From Variovorax sp. CF079 (GTDB lineage: Bacteria > Pseudomonadota > Gammaproteobacteria > Burkholderiales > Burkholderiaceae_C), in NCBI RefSeq assembly GCF_900101545.1, contig NZ_FMZU01000013.1, positions 62,001-126,000 of the forward strand: DNA of 64,000 nt, read 5' to 3'. Position 1 is the stretch's first letter; each line of letters opens with the position of its first letter. This document shows, piece by piece, positions 52,516-62,317 of the stretch. The notes below the pieces were generated by a model, which searched no databases, was not told the origin of the DNA, and worked only from the letters and a program-made list of their open reading frames with translations. The position numbers were made by a program, and so were the translations under genes.

Positions 52516-53352
52516 ATGCCCGTCATCGCAATGACCCAGGAGATGGGTTCCCTCGCCAAGGATGTGTCGCTGCGGCTCGCCGAGTCGCTCGGCCTGGCCG
52601 TCATGCGCCACGAGGCCATCGAGCGCGTGGCCGACCGGGCGCAGGTGTCCACCAGCCTGATCGGCCGCCTGCGCGACGGCAAGGCGGGGCTGGTGGAGCG
52701 GCTCACCACCGACAAGCGCAGCGTCGCCCTCTACACCGCGGAAGAACTGTTCGCGCTGGCCGACCGCGGCAATGTCGTGCTGCGCGGCTGGGGCGCCACC
52801 TGCCTGCTGCGCCCCGTGCCGCACGTGGTGTGCGTGCGCATCACGCGCTCGTTCAAGAAGCGGGTCGAATGGCTGATGGGCCACTTGGGCACCGACGATG
52901 TCGAATTCGCGGAAGCCGAGCTGCGCCGCAGCGACCAGGCGCATGCCTCGCGCATGAACGACCAGTTCGGCGTCACCTGGGGCGACCCGGTGCTCTACGA
53001 CCTGGTGCTCAACACCGACCGCGTATCGGTCGAGAGCTGCGTGGAGCAGGTCCGCCAGCTGGCGAGCCGGCCGGAGTTCGCCGAGACGCCCGAATCGCGC
53101 GCCATGCTCGCCAACATGGCGCTGGAGGCGCGCGTTCGCGCGGCGCTGAAGGAGCATGCGGCGACGCGCGACATCAACATCACGATCAACGCCAGGCAAG
53201 GGCAGGTCGCGCTGCGCGGGATCGTGCTCGACAACGAGGAACGGGAGCAGACCGAAAGCGTCGCTGCCGCGGTTGCCGGCGTGCACAGCGTGGACAACCA
53301 GCTGAGGCTGATGACCAGCTCGCGGCTGTTCGCCTCGTCCAAACAGACCTGA
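52516..53352 (+). CDS. Cytidylate-kinase-like domain fused to a BON domain
   Basis: A 278-residue protein. The first 190 residues resemble the cytidylate kinase-like family (MTQEMGSLAKDVSLRLAESL near the N-terminus, then the HEAIERVADR and VVLRGWGATCLL segments). The P-loop is degenerate (EMGSLAKD rather than GxxGxGKG). The last 70 residues (ATRDINITINARQGQVALRG to VAAAVAGVHSVDNQL) are a BON domain, which binds phospholipid or sensor surfaces. It is co-transcribed with tctCBA and ends next to the converging Crp/Fnr gene. The function is not known; it may be a ligand-binding regulator rather than a kinase. Confidence 0.8.
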   Translation: MPVIAMTQEMGSLAKDVSLRLAESLGLAVMRHEAIERVADRAQVSTSLIGRLRDGKAGLVERLTTDKRSVALYTAEELFALADRGNVVLRGWGATCLLRPVPHVVCVRITRSFKKRVEWLMGHLGTDDVEFAEAELRRSDQAHASRMNDQFGVTWGDPVLYDLVLNTDRVSVESCVEQVRQLASRPEFAETPESRAMLANMALEARVRAALKEHAATRDINITINARQGQVALRGIVLDNEEREQTESVAAAVAGVHSVDNQLRLMTSSRLFASSKQT

Positions 53353-53353
53353 G

Positions 53354-53962
53354 TTAGATCTTTCCGCGCTTTTTCAGGCGGCTCAGGGTTTCCGCGGAGA
53401 GATTGAGATAGGAGGCCAGTTCCTTGCTCGGAATGCGATCCACCAGCTCCGGATGCTTGCGCATGAAGCGGTGCACGCGGCCGGGCGCGTCGAGCAGGTG
53501 CAGCGTGATGGTGTGCGCCATGATCTCGCTCATCCCGCGCATGACGCTGAACTCGAACAGCTCCTTGGCTTCCGCATGCCGGTTCAGGAACGCGATCCAT
53601 TCCTTCAGCGGCAGGCTGGCCACGCGCGCCTTGGTCACGCACACGATGCCGTACGGCGTGGGCGTGCCCAGCCGCAGCGCGGCATAGCTGGTCTCCATGT
53701 CGTTCTCGTCGGCGAAGCGCAGGATCATTTCCTTGCCCTCCGGATTGCTCACCACCCGCTTGAGGATGCCGTCGAGGATGAAGTACTGCTCCATCTCGCG
53801 CACGCCCTGGTGCAGCAGGAAGTCGCCTTTGTTGCCGTCCACCACGAAGAGATGGGTTTCCAGTTCGGCGCGGTCGCTCTCGCTCAGATCCTTGAGAAGG
53901 ATGTTTTGCCGCAGCTGGGCTCGGATGATGTTTTTTTCCGGGTGGTTTTCCAACAACGTCAT
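53354..53962 (-). CDS. Crp/Fnr family transcriptional regulator of the oxalate island
   Basis: A 202-residue regulator: cyclic-nucleotide-binding-like fold (about residues 20-120; HQGVREMEQYFILDGILKRV) and a C-terminal helix-turn-helix (RIPSKELASYLNLSAETLSR) that ends soon after the recognition helix. The recognition helix has AETLSR, the same E..SR contact set as VETISR in FNR. It has only one cysteine, so it cannot carry an FNR iron-sulfur cluster and probably senses something other than oxygen. The ATG at 53962 is the only good start. It is divergent from oxc, and a TTGAC-N4-GTCAA palindrome lies between them. Confidence 0.9.
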   Translation of the reverse strand: MTLLENHPEKNIIRAQLRQNILLKDLSESDRAELETHLFVVDGNKGDFLLHQGVREMEQYFILDGILKRVVSNPEGKEMILRFADENDMETSYAALRLGTPTPYGIVCVTKARVASLPLKEWIAFLNRHAEAKELFEFSVMRGMSEIMAHTITLHLLDAPGRVHRFMRKHPELVDRIPSKELASYLNLSAETLSRLKKRGKI

Positions 53963-54030
53963 GGTTCCCGTCTTGCTCGATTTCGCAACAACCGCCGGTT
54001 CATCGGTACGGCGAACGTTTTCCGGAAAGT

Positions 54031-54044
54031 TGACCGCGGTCAAC
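54031..54044 (+). promoter_or_regulatory. FNR-like palindrome between the Crp/Fnr gene and oxc
   Basis: TTGACCGCGGTCAA, a perfect 14-bp palindrome, same form as the site at 49183. Its centre is at 54037.5. CATAGT at 54067-54072 would be the -10 box of a class II FNR-type promoter with the site at about -41.5, pointing toward oxc. This is inferred from spacing only. Confidence 0.7.
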
Positions 54045-54116
54045 AGCTGAAAGCCTGGGCCCGAATCATAGTCTTGGCTCGGCCCCCGGCCATTCATCCA
54101 AAGCAAAAGGAGAGAC

Positions 54117-55904
54117 ATGTCTTCAGTTAGCACAGACAAACAGGCAGCCCTGGCGGCCGACGACACGCTCCAGCGCGCGCTCAAGAACATGACCGACGAC
54201 GCGCCGGCCCGCGAAACGACCGATGGCTTCCACCTGGTGATCGACGCGCTGAAGCTGAACGACATCGACACCATCTTCGGCCTGCCCGGCATCCCGATCA
54301 CCGACCTCACGCGCATGGCGCAGGCCGAAGGCATGCGCGTGATCTCGTTCCGTCACGAGCAGCACGCCGGCAACGCGGCCGCGGCCGCCGGCTTCCTGAC
54401 GCAGAAGCCCGGCATCTGCCTGACGGTGTCGGCGCCCGGCTTCCTCAACGGCCTGACCGCGCTGGCCAACGCCACCACCAACTGCTTCCCGATGATCCTG
54501 ATCAGCGGCTCGAGCGAGCGCGAGATCGTCGACCTGCAGCAGGGCGATTACGAGGAGATGGACCAGCTCGCGATCGCCAAGCCGCTGTGCAAGGCGGCCT
54601 TCCGCGTGCTCCATGCCGAGGACATCGGCGTTGGCATCGCGCGGGCGATCCGCTCGGCCCTGTCGGGCCGCCCGGGCGGCGTGTACCTCGACCTGCCGGC
54701 CAAGCTGTTCGCCCAGACCATGGACGCGGCTGCCGGCAAGCGATCGCTGATCAAGGTGGTCGATCCGGCGCCGCGCCAGATTCCGGCACCCGACGCGGTG
54801 AAGCGCGCGCTCGACCTGCTCAAGAGTGCCAAGAAACCGCTGATCCTGCTGGGCAAGGGCGCGGCCTACGCGCAGGCCGACGCCGACATTCGGGCACTGA
54901 TCGAGAAGACCGGCATCCCCTACCTGCCGATGTCGATGGCCAAGGGCCTCCTGCCCGACACCCATGTGCAGTCGGCCGCGGCCGCGCGTTCCTATGTGCT
55001 GCAGGAAGCCGACGTCGTGATGCTGGTCGGCGCGCGGCTCAACTGGCTGCTGTCGCACGGCAAGGGCAAGACCTGGGCCCAGGAGAAGGGCGCCAAGCAG
55101 TTCATCCAGATCGACATCGCGCCGACCGAGATCGACAGCAACGTCGCGATCGCCGCGCCGGTGATCGGCGACATCGGCTCCTGCGTGGCGGCGCTCCTGG
55201 CCGGCGTCGACGCCAAGTGGGCCAAGCCGCCGGCCGACTGGACCGGCACCATCGCCGAGCGCAAGGACAAGAACCTGTCGAAGATGGCCGCCACGCTGGC
55301 CGCCCGGCCCTCGCCGATGAACTTCCACAGCGCGCTCAGCGTGATCCGCGATCAGGTGAAGGCGCGGCCCGATGCCATCGTTGTCAACGAAGGCGCCAAC
55401 ACGCTGGACTTCGCGCGCAGCATCGTCGACATGTACGAGCCGCGCAAACGCCTCGACGTGGGCACCTGGGGGATCATGGGCATCGGCATGGGCTTCGCGG
55501 TCGCCGCGGCCGTGGTCACCGGCAAGCCGGTGATCGCGATCGAAGGCGACAGCGCCTTCGGCTTCAGCGGCATGGAAGTCGAGACCATCTGCCGCTACAA
55601 CCTGCCCATCTGCATCGTCGTCTTCAACAACAACGGCGTCTACCGCGGCACCGACGTGAACGTGAGCGGCACGCCCGACGTGGCGCCGACCGTGTTCGTC
55701 AAGAACGCGCGCTACGACAAGCTGATCGAAGCCTTCGGCGGCGTCGGCGTCAACGCCACCACCGCCGACGAGCTGGAAAAGGCCCTCGCCGAGGCCGTCG
55801 CCTCCGGCCGGCCGACCCTGATCAACGCCGTGATCGACGAGACCGCCGGCACCGAAAGCGGCCGCATCACCAGTCTGAACCCGGCGACGGCGAAGAAGAA
55901 GTAA
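54117..55904 (+). CDS. oxc: Oxalyl-CoA decarboxylase
   Basis: A 595-residue ThDP enzyme that decarboxylates oxalyl-CoA to formyl-CoA and CO2. The active-site Glu is in ISFRHEQHAGNAAAA; the ThDP-Mg motif is GDSAFGFSGMEVETICRYNL followed by VVFNNNGVYRG. EGANTLDFARSIVDM matches the C-terminal CoA-binding region of the family. AAAGGAG precedes the ATG. The N-terminus is about 25 residues longer than in Oxalobacter formigenes, with another possible start at the Met in NMTDDAPARET. It heads the operon with frc genes. Confidence 0.96.
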   Translation: MSSVSTDKQAALAADDTLQRALKNMTDDAPARETTDGFHLVIDALKLNDIDTIFGLPGIPITDLTRMAQAEGMRVISFRHEQHAGNAAAAAGFLTQKPGICLTVSAPGFLNGLTALANATTNCFPMILISGSSEREIVDLQQGDYEEMDQLAIAKPLCKAAFRVLHAEDIGVGIARAIRSALSGRPGGVYLDLPAKLFAQTMDAAAGKRSLIKVVDPAPRQIPAPDAVKRALDLLKSAKKPLILLGKGAAYAQADADIRALIEKTGIPYLPMSMAKGLLPDTHVQSAAAARSYVLQEADVVMLVGARLNWLLSHGKGKTWAQEKGAKQFIQIDIAPTEIDSNVAIAAPVIGDIGSCVAALLAGVDAKWAKPPADWTGTIAERKDKNLSKMAATLAARPSPMNFHSALSVIRDQVKARPDAIVVNEGANTLDFARSIVDMYEPRKRLDVGTWGIMGIGMGFAVAAAVVTGKPVIAIEGDSAFGFSGMEVETICRYNLPICIVVFNNNGVYRGTDVNVSGTPDVAPTVFVKNARYDKLIEAFGGVGVNATTADELEKALAEAVASGRPTLINAVIDETAGTESGRITSLNPATAKKK

Positions 55905-55929
55905 TCCCAGGCAACACAGGAGATATCCC

Positions 55930-57192
55930 ATGAGCAGCAGCAACAAACCACTCAACGGCATCAAGATCATCGACTTCACCCATGTCCAGGCCGGTCCCGC
56001 CTGCACGCAGATGCTGGCCTGGTTCGGCGCCGACGTCATCAAGGTCGAGCGCCCGGGCTCCGGCGACGTCACGCGCACCCAGCTGCGCGACATCCCCGAC
56101 GTCGACGCGCTCTACTTCACCATGCTCAACAGCAACAAGCGCTCGCTGACGCTGGACACCAAGCAGCCCGAGGGCAAGGTGGTGTTGGAGAAGCTGATCC
56201 GCGAATCCGACGTGCTGGTCGAGAACTTCGGCCCCGGCGCGCTCGACCGCATGGGCTTCACCTGGGAGCGCATCCAGGAACTGAACCCCAAGATGATCGT
56301 CGCCTCGGTCAAGGGCTTCAGCGACGGCCACCACTACGACGACCTCAAGGTCTACGAGAACGTCGCGCAGTGCGCCGGCGGCGCCGCCTCGACCACCGGC
56401 TTCTGGGACGGCCCGCCGACCGTCAGCGCCGCCGCCCTGGGCGACAGCAACACCGGCATGCACCTGGCGATCGGCATCCTGACCGCCATCATCGGCCGCC
56501 AGCAGACCGGCAAGGGCCAGCGCGTGGCCTGCGCGATGCAGGACGCGGTGCTCAACCTCTGCCGCGTGAAGATGCGCGACCAGCTGCGCCTGGACAAGCT
56601 CGGCTACCTGGAAGAGTACCCGCAGTACCCGCATGGCACCTTCAGCGACGTGGTTCCGCGCGGCGGCAATGCCGGCGGCGGCGGCCAGCCGGGCTGGGTG
56701 CTCAAGTGCAAGGGCTGGGAAACCGACCCCAACGCGTACATCTACTTCACCGTGCAGGGCCACGCCTGGGCCCCGATCTGCGACGCCATCGGCAAGCCCG
56801 AATGGAAGACCGACCCCGACTACATGACGGCCAAGGCACGCCAGCCGCACATCACCGCGATCTTCGCAACCATCGAGGACTGGCTGGCCGACAAGACCAA
56901 GTTCGAGGCGGTCGACATCCTGCGCAAGTTCGACATTCCCTGCTCGCCGGTGCTGACGATGAAGGAACTGCTGCACGACGAATCGCTGCGCAAGAGCGGC
57001 TCGATCGTCGAGGTGAAGGGCCACAAGGAGCGCGGCAACTACTTCACCGTCGGCAGCCCGATCAAGTTCTCCGACCTGAAGCCCGAGATCACGCCTTCGC
57101 CGCTTTTGGGCGAGCACACCGACGATGTGCTGGCCGAGCTGGGCTACAGCAAGGAACAGATCATCAACTTGCGCGAGTCCAAAGCGGTTTGA
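55930..57192 (+). CDS. frc: Formyl-CoA:oxalate CoA-transferase, copy 1
   Basis: A 420-residue class III CoA-transferase (CaiB/BaiF). It makes oxalyl-CoA from oxalate using formyl-CoA, closing the cycle with Oxc. The catalytic Asp is D172 in LGDSNTG. The glycine loop GGGGQPG (about 249-255) that protects the aspartyl-CoA intermediate is present in full, as in O. formigenes FRC. FTHVQAGPACTQMLAWFGAD is the conserved N-terminus. It lies 25 bases after oxc and 23 before the PAS gene. Confidence 0.94.
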   Translation: MSSSNKPLNGIKIIDFTHVQAGPACTQMLAWFGADVIKVERPGSGDVTRTQLRDIPDVDALYFTMLNSNKRSLTLDTKQPEGKVVLEKLIRESDVLVENFGPGALDRMGFTWERIQELNPKMIVASVKGFSDGHHYDDLKVYENVAQCAGGAASTTGFWDGPPTVSAAALGDSNTGMHLAIGILTAIIGRQQTGKGQRVACAMQDAVLNLCRVKMRDQLRLDKLGYLEEYPQYPHGTFSDVVPRGGNAGGGGQPGWVLKCKGWETDPNAYIYFTVQGHAWAPICDAIGKPEWKTDPDYMTAKARQPHITAIFATIEDWLADKTKFEAVDILRKFDIPCSPVLTMKELLHDESLRKSGSIVEVKGHKERGNYFTVGSPIKFSDLKPEITPSPLLGEHTDDVLAELGYSKEQIINLRESKAV

Positions 57193-57215
57193 GACTGGAA
57201 AGAGGGAGCGGCGCC

Positions 57216-57653
57216 TTGCAATCGAACGTGGATTTGAAACAGCTCGTCGCCGGCGCCGGCGACGCCATCATGGTCGCGGATGCGCAAGGCGCGATCACGC
57301 TCTGGAACCAGGCAGCCGAGCGCATCTTCGGCTACACCGAAGCCGAGGCGCTGGGCAAGTCGCTCGATCTGATCATCCCGGAACGCCAGCGCGGCCGGCA
57401 CTGGGACGGCTATCAAAAGACCATGGACACGGGCATCACCAAGTACGGCGCCGACCTGCTGCGCGTGCCCGCCCTGCACAAGGACGGGCACACGCTGTCG
57501 ATCGCCTTCACGGTATCGATGTTGTTTTCGGAGGATCGCAAGGTCACGGGCATTGTCGCCATCGTGCGCGACGAGACCGCCCGCTTCGCCGAGGAGCGCA
57601 AACTGCGCGCCCGTCTGGTAGAAGTCGAGGCCAGATCCAAGGAGACACAATGA
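57216..57653 (+). CDS. Stand-alone PAS domain protein
   Basis: A 145-residue protein that is one PAS domain plus a short C-terminal helix (FAEERKLRARLVEVEARSKE). PAS signatures: AIMVADAQGAITLWNQAAER and IFGYTEAEALG, then KDGHTLSIAFTVS. No kinase, cyclase or DNA-binding output follows. The TTG start has GGGAG at good spacing and lies just after frc; its stop overlaps the start of the second frc (ATGA), so all three are translated together. It may sense a ligand and act on a CoA-transferase or regulator; this is speculation. Confidence 0.82.
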   Translation: MQSNVDLKQLVAGAGDAIMVADAQGAITLWNQAAERIFGYTEAEALGKSLDLIIPERQRGRHWDGYQKTMDTGITKYGADLLRVPALHKDGHTLSIAFTVSMLFSEDRKVTGIVAIVRDETARFAEERKLRARLVEVEARSKETQ

Positions 57654-58897
57654 GCAAGGCACTCGAGGGCGTTCGGATTCTCGATTTCACCCATGTGCAG
57701 TCGGGCCCCACCTGCACCCAGCTGCTGGCCTGGTTCGGCGCCGACGTGATCAAGGTCGAGCGCGCCGGCGAAGGCGATGCGACGCGCGGCCAGCTGCGCG
57801 ACATTCCCGGCGTGGACAGCCTCTACTTCACGATGCTGAACCACAACAAGCGCTCGATCACGCTGGACACCAAGAAGCCCAAGGGCAAGCAGGTCCTCGA
57901 CACGCTGATCAAGACCTGCGACGTGCTGGTCGAGAACTTCGCTCCCGGTGCGCTGGACCGCATGGGCATCACCTGGAGCCACATCCAGGACTTGAACCCG
58001 CGCATGATCGTGGCCTCGGTCAAGGGCTTCGGGCCGGGCAAGTACGAGCACTGCAAGGTCTACGAGAACGTCGCGCAGTGCGCCGGCGGCGCCGCGTCGA
58101 CGACCGGCTTCGACGACGGCCCGCCGGTCGTGACCGGCGCGCAGATCGGCGACAGCGGTACCGGCCTGCACCTGGCGCTCGGCATCGTCGCCGCTCTTTA
58201 CCAGCGCAACAGCACAGGGCGCGGGCAGCAGGTGCTGGCGCCGATGCAGGACGCGGTGCTCAACCTGTGCCGCGTGAAGATGCGCGACCAGCAGCGGCTC
58301 GAACGCACCGGCACCATGCACGAATACCCGCAGTACCCCGACGGCAAGTTCGGCGACGCCGTGCCGCGCGCCGGCAACGCCTCCGGCGGCGGCCAGCCGG
58401 GCTCGATCCTGCGCTGCAAGGGCTGGGAGACCGACCCGAATGCGTACATCTACTTCATCACGCAGGGCGCAGTCTGGCCGGCGGTGTGCAAGGTCATCGG
58501 CGAAGAGGGCTGGATCGACGACGAGGCCTATGCCACGCCGGCCGCACGCCTCTTGCACCTGAAGCCGATCTTCGCGCGCATCGAGCAGTGGACCATGACC
58601 AAGGACAAGTTCGAGGCCATGGAGATCCTCAACAAGTACGACATTCCCTGCGGGCCGATCCTGTCGATGAAGGAAATCGCCGCGGACGAGTCGCTGCGCG
58701 AGAGCGGAACCATCGTCGAGGTGGACCACCCGACGCGGGGCAAGTACCTGACGGTCGGCAACCCCATCAAGATGTCCGACAGCCCGACTGAGGTGACGCG
58801 TTCGCCGCTGCTCGGCGAACACACCGAGGAAGTGCTGCGGCAGCTCGGCTACAGCGCGGACGACCTGGCGATGCTGCGCGAAGAGCGCGTGATCTGA
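57650..58897 (+). CDS. frc: Formyl-CoA:oxalate CoA-transferase family protein, copy 2
   Basis: A 415-residue paralogue of the upstream CoA-transferase, closely similar over its length. The catalytic Asp is D168 in IGDSGTG. The glycine loop is SGGGQPG, one glycine less than in copy 1, and the helix after position 125 differs (GFGPGKYEHCK versus GFSDGHHYDD). GGAG stands before the ATG. One of the pair may use succinyl-CoA or another donor or acceptor instead of formyl-CoA; which one cannot be decided from sequence. Confidence 0.88.
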   Translation: MSKALEGVRILDFTHVQSGPTCTQLLAWFGADVIKVERAGEGDATRGQLRDIPGVDSLYFTMLNHNKRSITLDTKKPKGKQVLDTLIKTCDVLVENFAPGALDRMGITWSHIQDLNPRMIVASVKGFGPGKYEHCKVYENVAQCAGGAASTTGFDDGPPVVTGAQIGDSGTGLHLALGIVAALYQRNSTGRGQQVLAPMQDAVLNLCRVKMRDQQRLERTGTMHEYPQYPDGKFGDAVPRAGNASGGGQPGSILRCKGWETDPNAYIYFITQGAVWPAVCKVIGEEGWIDDEAYATPAARLLHLKPIFARIEQWTMTKDKFEAMEILNKYDIPCGPILSMKEIAADESLRESGTIVEVDHPTRGKYLTVGNPIKMSDSPTEVTRSPLLGEHTEEVLRQLGYSADDLAMLREERVI

Positions 58898-58935
58898 GCT
58901 GAGCGCGGACGAGGGTGCACAACGGATTCTGGTGC

Positions 58936-59040
58936 CCTCAATCCATAACTCATAGCAAATACATTCAATAAAATACTTTCACTATTATTTATTGATCGAC
59001 CACTCTACATTTTGAATATGCCGAGCGCATTCGATTCACC
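58936..59040 (+). promoter_or_regulatory. AT-rich island, likely promoter of the second half of the oxalate cluster
   Basis: This strip is strongly AT-rich in a GC-rich genome, with runs such as TTCAATAAAATACTTTCAC and TATTAT at 58983-58988 (five of six -10 matches). I could not place a matching -35 with confidence. It separates the frc genes from the small gene and sucCD. Confidence 0.45.
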
Positions 59041-59070
59041 ACCGCGGCATTCAATTTGAAGGAGAAGCTC

Positions 59071-59400
59071 ATGGTCAACGATTTGCCAATCCAGTACCGG
59101 AATGACGAAATCGAACGGAACGCCTACAACGCGGCGTTCTATGAATTGGGATTCAGGTGGCATTGGGACAGCCATACCTATTACGAATTGCTGAGCCAAA
59201 GCCAGAACGAGGCGGAACGGATCGGCCATTACCTGAAGACCCACCAGTCGCACCTTCTCAAGTCCTACGAGACTGAATTCCTCGTCGAAGTCATCCGGCA
59301 AAAGAAGGCCGAGCACATGCAACGCGGCATTGCGCCCGGCGCGATGCCGGCCAGGTATTTCGACTGGGCGCAAATGCCCGGTTGCGAACTCGGCGCCTAG
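59071..59400 (+). CDS. Small cytosolic protein of unknown family, oxalate-island specific
   Basis: A 109-residue protein: YRNDEIERNAYNAAFYELGF, then RWHWDSHTYYELLSQSQNEA, rich in aromatic and acidic residues and helical, ending GCELGA. No signal peptide or membrane segment. AGGAG six bases before the ATG at 59071 supports the start. It is visibly less GC-rich than its neighbours. I do not recognise the family; position between frc and sucCD suggests a role with the CoA-thioester enzymes. Confidence 0.75.
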   Translation: MVNDLPIQYRNDEIERNAYNAAFYELGFRWHWDSHTYYELLSQSQNEAERIGHYLKTHQSHLLKSYETEFLVEVIRQKKAEHMQRGIAPGAMPARYFDWAQMPGCELGA

Positions 59401-59433
59401 GCCCTGCCCGTCCCCTAAAAAACCGCCAAAGCC

Positions 59434-60600
<1,167 letters not shown>

Positions 60601-61500
60601 ATGTCCATCCTCATCAACAAGAACACCCGCGTGATCACGCAGGGCATCACCGGCAAGACCGGGAGCTTCCACACCGCGATGTGCCGCGACTACGGCAACG
60701 GCAGGAAATGCTTCGTCGCCGGCGTGAACCCGAGCAAGGCAGGCAAGTACTTCGACGGCATCCCGATCTTCGGCAGCGTCAAGGACGCCAAGGCCGAGAC
60801 CGGCGCGACCGTCTCGGTGATCTATGTGCCGCCGCCCTTCGCGGCCGCCGCCATCGACGAGGCGGTCGATGCCGAGCTCGACCTCGTCGTCTGCATCACC
60901 GAAGGCATCCCCGTGCGCGACATGATCCGCACCCGCCACCGCATGCAGGGCCGCAAGACGATCCTGCTCGGCCCCAATTGCCCGGGCCTGATCACCCCGG
61001 ACGAAATCAAGATCGGCATCATGCCGGGCCACATCCACCAGAAGGGCCGCGTCGGCGTGGTGTCGCGCTCCGGCACGCTGACCTACGAAGCCGCCCACCA
61101 GCTCGCCAGCTTCGATATCGGGCAGTCGACGGTGGTCGGCATCGGCGGCGATCCGGTCGGCGGGCTCAGGCATATCGACGTGCTGAAGATGTTCAACGAC
61201 GACCCGCAAACCGACGCGGTGATCATGGTCGGCGAGATCGGCGGCAACGAGGAAGAGAACTGCGCGCGCTGGATCAAGGAGCACATGCGAAAGCCCGTGG
61301 TCGGCTTCATCGCCGGCGCTACCGCGCCGCCGGGCAAGCGCATGGGCCACGCGGGCGCCATCATTTCCGGCGGCAAGGGCACGGCGGAGGCCAAGCTGTC
61401 GGTGATGCAGGAATGCGGCATCCACGTGACGCGCAATCCGGCAGAGATGGGCAAGCTGCTCGCATCGCTGGTCATTCCGGATTACCTCCCCTTCGATTGA
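60601..61500 (+). CDS. sucD: Succinyl-CoA synthetase alpha subunit, cluster copy
   Basis: A 299-residue alpha chain starting directly after the sucC stop. CoA-binding Rossmann motif: TRVITQGITGKTGSFHT; the CoA/phosphate region LLGPNCPGLITPDEIKIGIM; the phosphohistidine in KRMGHAGAIISGGKGTA. As the central-metabolism copy is normally next to TCA genes, this pair looks like a second copy belonging to the oxalate/formyl-CoA island. Malate-CoA ligase (MtkB) is a close relative and cannot be excluded. Confidence 0.93.
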   Translation: MSILINKNTRVITQGITGKTGSFHTAMCRDYGNGRKCFVAGVNPSKAGKYFDGIPIFGSVKDAKAETGATVSVIYVPPPFAAAAIDEAVDAELDLVVCITEGIPVRDMIRTRHRMQGRKTILLGPNCPGLITPDEIKIGIMPGHIHQKGRVGVVSRSGTLTYEAAHQLASFDIGQSTVVGIGGDPVGGLRHIDVLKMFNDDPQTDAVIMVGEIGGNEEENCARWIKEHMRKPVVGFIAGATAPPGKRMGHAGAIISGGKGTAEAKLSVMQECGIHVTRNPAEMGKLLASLVIPDYLPFD

Positions 61501-61507
61501 GACCGAC

Positions 61508-62278
<771 letters not shown>

Positions 62279-62317
62279 GGCCTGCCGCGCAAGAGATTCA
62301 ACACTTCAAGGATAGAC

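Noticed and set aside
58905..58942. Hairpin GAGGG...GTGCCCTC after the second frc gene
   Set aside because: The stem is broken by a bulge and no T run follows, so it does not meet the mark of a rho-independent terminator.
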